Origin: Bacteroidales bacterium
Lineage (GTDB): Bacteria; Bacteroidota; Bacteroidia; Bacteroidales; WCHB1-69
Direction: 5' to 3'
DNA: 7,288 nt
NCBI GenBank assembly: GCA_028684405.1
Contig: JAQUGA010000123.1
Span: 1 to 7,288, forward strand
Below, piece after piece: positions 5,986 to 7,288 of the stretch (its first letter is position 1; each line of letters starts with the position of its first letter). The notes beneath the pieces are model-generated. The model had not been told where the DNA came from. It did not search any database and saw only the letters and a list, made by a program, of their open reading frames with translations. The position numbers and the translations under genes are program-made.

Positions 5986-6224
5986 ATACTCCTTGATAAA
6001 ACGGGGCGTCACCGAAAAGTCAAACGAGTAGGAATTCCTACGGTTGTTGATAGAGTTATACAGCAAGCTATTGCACAAATACTATCCCCGTTTTGCGAAC
6101 CACTTTTGGCTTTTGGCGTTACGCCAAAAGCCAAATTCTTCAAACTTCTATCAGCAACGAATTGGTATGAAAATCAGGATACTTATTTTTCTCGACTTAT
6201 TATAACTCTGTGTGTATAAATTAA
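5986..6224 (+). pseudogene. ltrA: Group II intron reverse transcriptase/maturase, fragments in two frames
   Basis: The first fragment reads VGIPTVVDRVIQQAIAQILS followed by PFCEP (6028-6103), the diagnostic region that precedes the YGFRP block in group II intron reverse transcriptases. The frame is open from 5986 but nothing upstream is convincing, and no start codon exists. After CEP the homology stops and a 31-bp palindrome follows. The second fragment is in another frame: ILQTSISNELV, an in-frame TGA (6168-6170), then KSGYLFFSTYYNSVCIN and TAA (6222-6224). This is the expected tail of the maturase/endonuclease part, where family members read SNERL...GYL. The catalytic YxDD motif and at least 250 residues between the two pieces are missing. 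The original protein would have enabled intron splicing and retrohoming; this remnant cannot. Confidence 0.82.
6105..6135. repeat. 31-bp perfect palindrome at the intron deletion junction
   Basis: TTTGGCTTTTGGCGT (6105-6119), a single central T (6120) and ACGCCAAAAGCCAAA (6121-6135) form a perfect inverted repeat with 15-bp arms. Each arm is built from two copies of TTTTGGC or its complement. It lies exactly between the reverse-transcriptase fragment and the maturase tail, where unrelated sequence should be. Confidence 0.85.
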
Positions 6225-6227
6225 GAA

Positions 6228-6304
6228 ACCGCCGTATACCGAACGGTACATACGGTGGTGTGAGAGGACATTGAGCGAACTAATCGCTCACTTCCTGCTC
6301 GATT
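6228..6304 (+). ncRNA. Group II intron domains V and VI
   Basis: Domain V (6228-6259) folds as ACCGCCGTAT (6228-6237) with ATACGGTGGT (6250-6259). A two-nucleotide AC bulge (6248-6249) and an ACC/GGT upper stem capped by GAAC complete it; the catalytic triad is CGC at 6230-6232. This is a near-perfect domain V. Domain VI follows: GAG-AGGA (6262-6268) pairs with TCCT and CTC (6293-6296, 6298-6300), then TGAGCGA (6272-6278) pairs with TCGCTCA (6284-6290) around an ACTAA loop. The single unpaired base on the 3' strand, where the branch adenosine belongs 7-8 nt from the intron end, is G6297. The 3' end is around CGATT. Without the other domains it has no ribozyme activity. Confidence 0.85.
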
Positions 6305-6318
6305 GATTTGGACAATAA

Positions 6319-7288
6319 CTAATTTTCAATAAATCTCATCCTGCTAAACAGATCTTCTAAATTTACGACCGCAATTCGGGAAGTAATATCCGACGAAGCA
6401 TAGGGCAAAATGAGGGTTTTGTTAAACACCATTCCTCCGCAAGAGTATATTACGTTTGGAACATATCCTTCTCGTTCTTCTTCGGTTGCCGATAATAAAG
6501 GTTCATCCAAACGTGCAATTATTTTTGCGGGATCGTTCAAATCCAACAATATTACTCCAATTGAATATTGCCGCATATTGCCTACGCCATGGGTGAGTAC
6601 CAACCAGCCTTTTTCGGTTTCAATCGGCGAACCACAATTCCCAATTTGTACAAACTCCCAAGCTTGTTCTGGTTTTTGAAGAAAAGTGGCAGAGTGCCAA
6701 AAGTGCAAATTGTCTGAAAACATAATGTAATTATTTTCCCCATCCTGACGCGAAAGCATCGCATATTTTCCATTCACTTTTCGGGGGAAAAGAGCCATTC
6801 CTTTGTTTTTAACCCCTTCTCCATTAAGGGTGATAATGTTGAAGGTTTGAAAATCTTTTGTTTCAATTAATTGAGACAAAATACTTCGTCCGTTGTATGC
6901 CGTATACGTTGCATAGTAGGTCTCTTCTCCGTCTTCATGGACGAATTTTACAAAACGAGCATCTTCAATGCCCTTACTCTCATTGGATGACACCGGGAAA
7001 ATTACACGTTCGCAAATAGCAGTGTCGTCATTAAATTTTATTTTATAGTTTGAATCAGCCAGCCAATTAATAACATTAATAGTCCAATGGTCTGTATCGT
7101 GACCATCGCTCATGTAAACCTCTTGTATGCTTAGCTTCAATTCAGCATGTGTGAAAAAACCAGAGAGCTTGCTCATTATAGTTTTACTGGTATCGTTCCA
7201 CGCCTTTAGGTCTTTTAGCTTCATTTCAAACAAATTATTGTCATAAAATGGATCGTGAACCATGGCTGGAGTTTCAACATACTCGGAT
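6319..7288 (-). CDS. GH130-type glycoside phosphorylase/hydrolase, C-terminal part (runs off right edge)
   Basis: The minus-strand frame stays open through the right end of the window (residues SEYVETPA precede the Met at 7263), so that Met is internal and only about 323 C-terminal residues are visible. The sequence matches the five-bladed beta-propeller glycosidase family GH130: GIEDARF (98-104 counted from the Met at 7263) contains the acidic residue in the EDxR motif, the general-acid position in characterised members. NKGMALFPRK, YAMLSRQDGENN, NCGSPIETEKGWLVLTHGVG, REGYVPNVIYSCG and ILPYASSD follow in family order. The N-terminal YDNNLFEMKLKDL... segment corresponds to the inserted helical region of the long, roughly 480-residue subtype often found beside glycosyltransferases and sometimes mislabelled Cry7Aa. 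It would cleave or phosphorolyse mannose-type or related glycosides; donor and linkage are unknown. The stop TAG is at 6319-6321. It converges with the DUF488 gene across the intron remnant. Confidence 0.88.
   Translation of the reverse strand, partial: SEYVETPAMVHDPFYDNNLFEMKLKDLKAWNDTSKTIMSKLSGFFTHAELKLSIQEVYMSDGHDTDHWTINVINWLADSNYKIKFNDDTAICERVIFPVSSNESKGIEDARFVKFVHEDGEETYYATYTAYNGRSILSQLIETKDFQTFNIITLNGEGVKNKGMALFPRKVNGKYAMLSRQDGENNYIMFSDNLHFWHSATFLQKPEQAWEFVQIGNCGSPIETEKGWLVLTHGVGNMRQYSIGVILLDLNDPAKIIARLDEPLLSATEEEREGYVPNVIYSCGGMVFNKTLILPYASSDITSRIAVVNLEDLFSRMRFIEN

Larger units (their letters stand above)
5986..6304 (+). mobile_element. Group II intron remnant (internally deleted)
   Basis: Three recognisable pieces of one bacterial group II intron lie in the correct order: a reverse-transcriptase fragment (readable about 5998-6103), the extreme C-terminus of the intron-encoded maturase (about 6141-6221), and ribozyme domains V and VI (6228-6304). 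A complete intron of this kind is roughly 2-2.5 kb. The 5' ribozyme domains, most of the reverse transcriptase and most of the maturase domain are gone, leaving about 320 bp. The 3' boundary is near the CGATT at 6300-6304; the left boundary cannot be placed exactly and no GTGYG-type 5' end is visible. The element sits between two convergent genes, and its 3' end is only about 15 bp from the GH130 stop codon. It is certainly immobile. Confidence 0.85.

Noticed and set aside
6220..6306. Plus-strand frame over domains V-VI reading PPYTERYIRWCERTLSELIA
   Set aside because: The base pairing of domain V and VI explains the sequence; it lies after the maturase stop and is structural RNA, not protein.
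6410..6773. Frames on both strands inside the GH130 gene
   Set aside because: Shadow frames; the long minus-strand frame has the family motifs in order.
1..7288. CRISPR arrays, tRNAs, rRNAs, toxin-antitoxin pairs, defence systems or retrons
   Set aside because: No spaced direct repeats, cloverleaf sequences or relevant protein motifs were seen; the only reverse transcriptase is the broken group II intron type.

Overview
The window looks like chromosomal DNA from a member of the Bacteroidota, most likely a flavobacterium-like organism. The DNA is AT-rich and start codons lack Shine-Dalgarno sequences. Several genes are preceded by TAnnTTTG-type -7 boxes, and secreted proteins end their signal peptides in the 'LLFGQ / LPAQ' style common in that phylum. 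This assignment is an inference from style; there is no rRNA or marker gene here.

Layout, left to right. Positions 99-2171 hold two tandem extended-SDR (NAD-dependent epimerase/dehydratase-like) genes, 6 bp apart if the second starts at its ATG. They are followed by a decayed class I SAM-dependent methyltransferase (2206-2646) that has no ATG and has lost its C-terminal half. This trio resembles the edge of a surface-glycan or secondary-metabolite cluster, but the substrate cannot be read. A diacylglycerol/undecaprenol kinase (dgkA-like, 2767-3153) follows with its own promoter-like sequence.

Positions 3154-3972 are a gene-poor, decaying stretch. It contains a secreted-protein reading frame broken by a TAG stop, a nested palindromic repeat element, and a short secreted protein with one WG-type repeat unit that looks like a truncated family member. 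A coiled-coil membrane protein (3973-4776) comes next, then a ferredoxin/flavodoxin-reductase-like flavoprotein (4905-5564) and a DUF488/YeaO-family protein (5603-5950), both on the + strand.

Positions about 5986-6304 hold the wreck of a group II intron: a scrap of reverse transcriptase, a 31-bp perfect palindrome at the internal junction, the tail of the maturase in another frame, and an almost intact domain V plus domain VI. The bulged nucleotide of domain VI appears to be G instead of the branch-point A. The last gene, on the minus strand from 6319 and running off the right edge, is the C-terminal part of a GH130-type glycoside phosphorylase/hydrolase.

The overall picture is ordinary metabolic genes interleaved with degenerate accessory DNA: three or four broken genes, two palindromic elements and a dead retroelement. 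I did not find a convincing undescribed multi-gene system. The most unusual objects are the intron relic with its junction palindrome and the alternative-hairpin element upstream of the WG protein.
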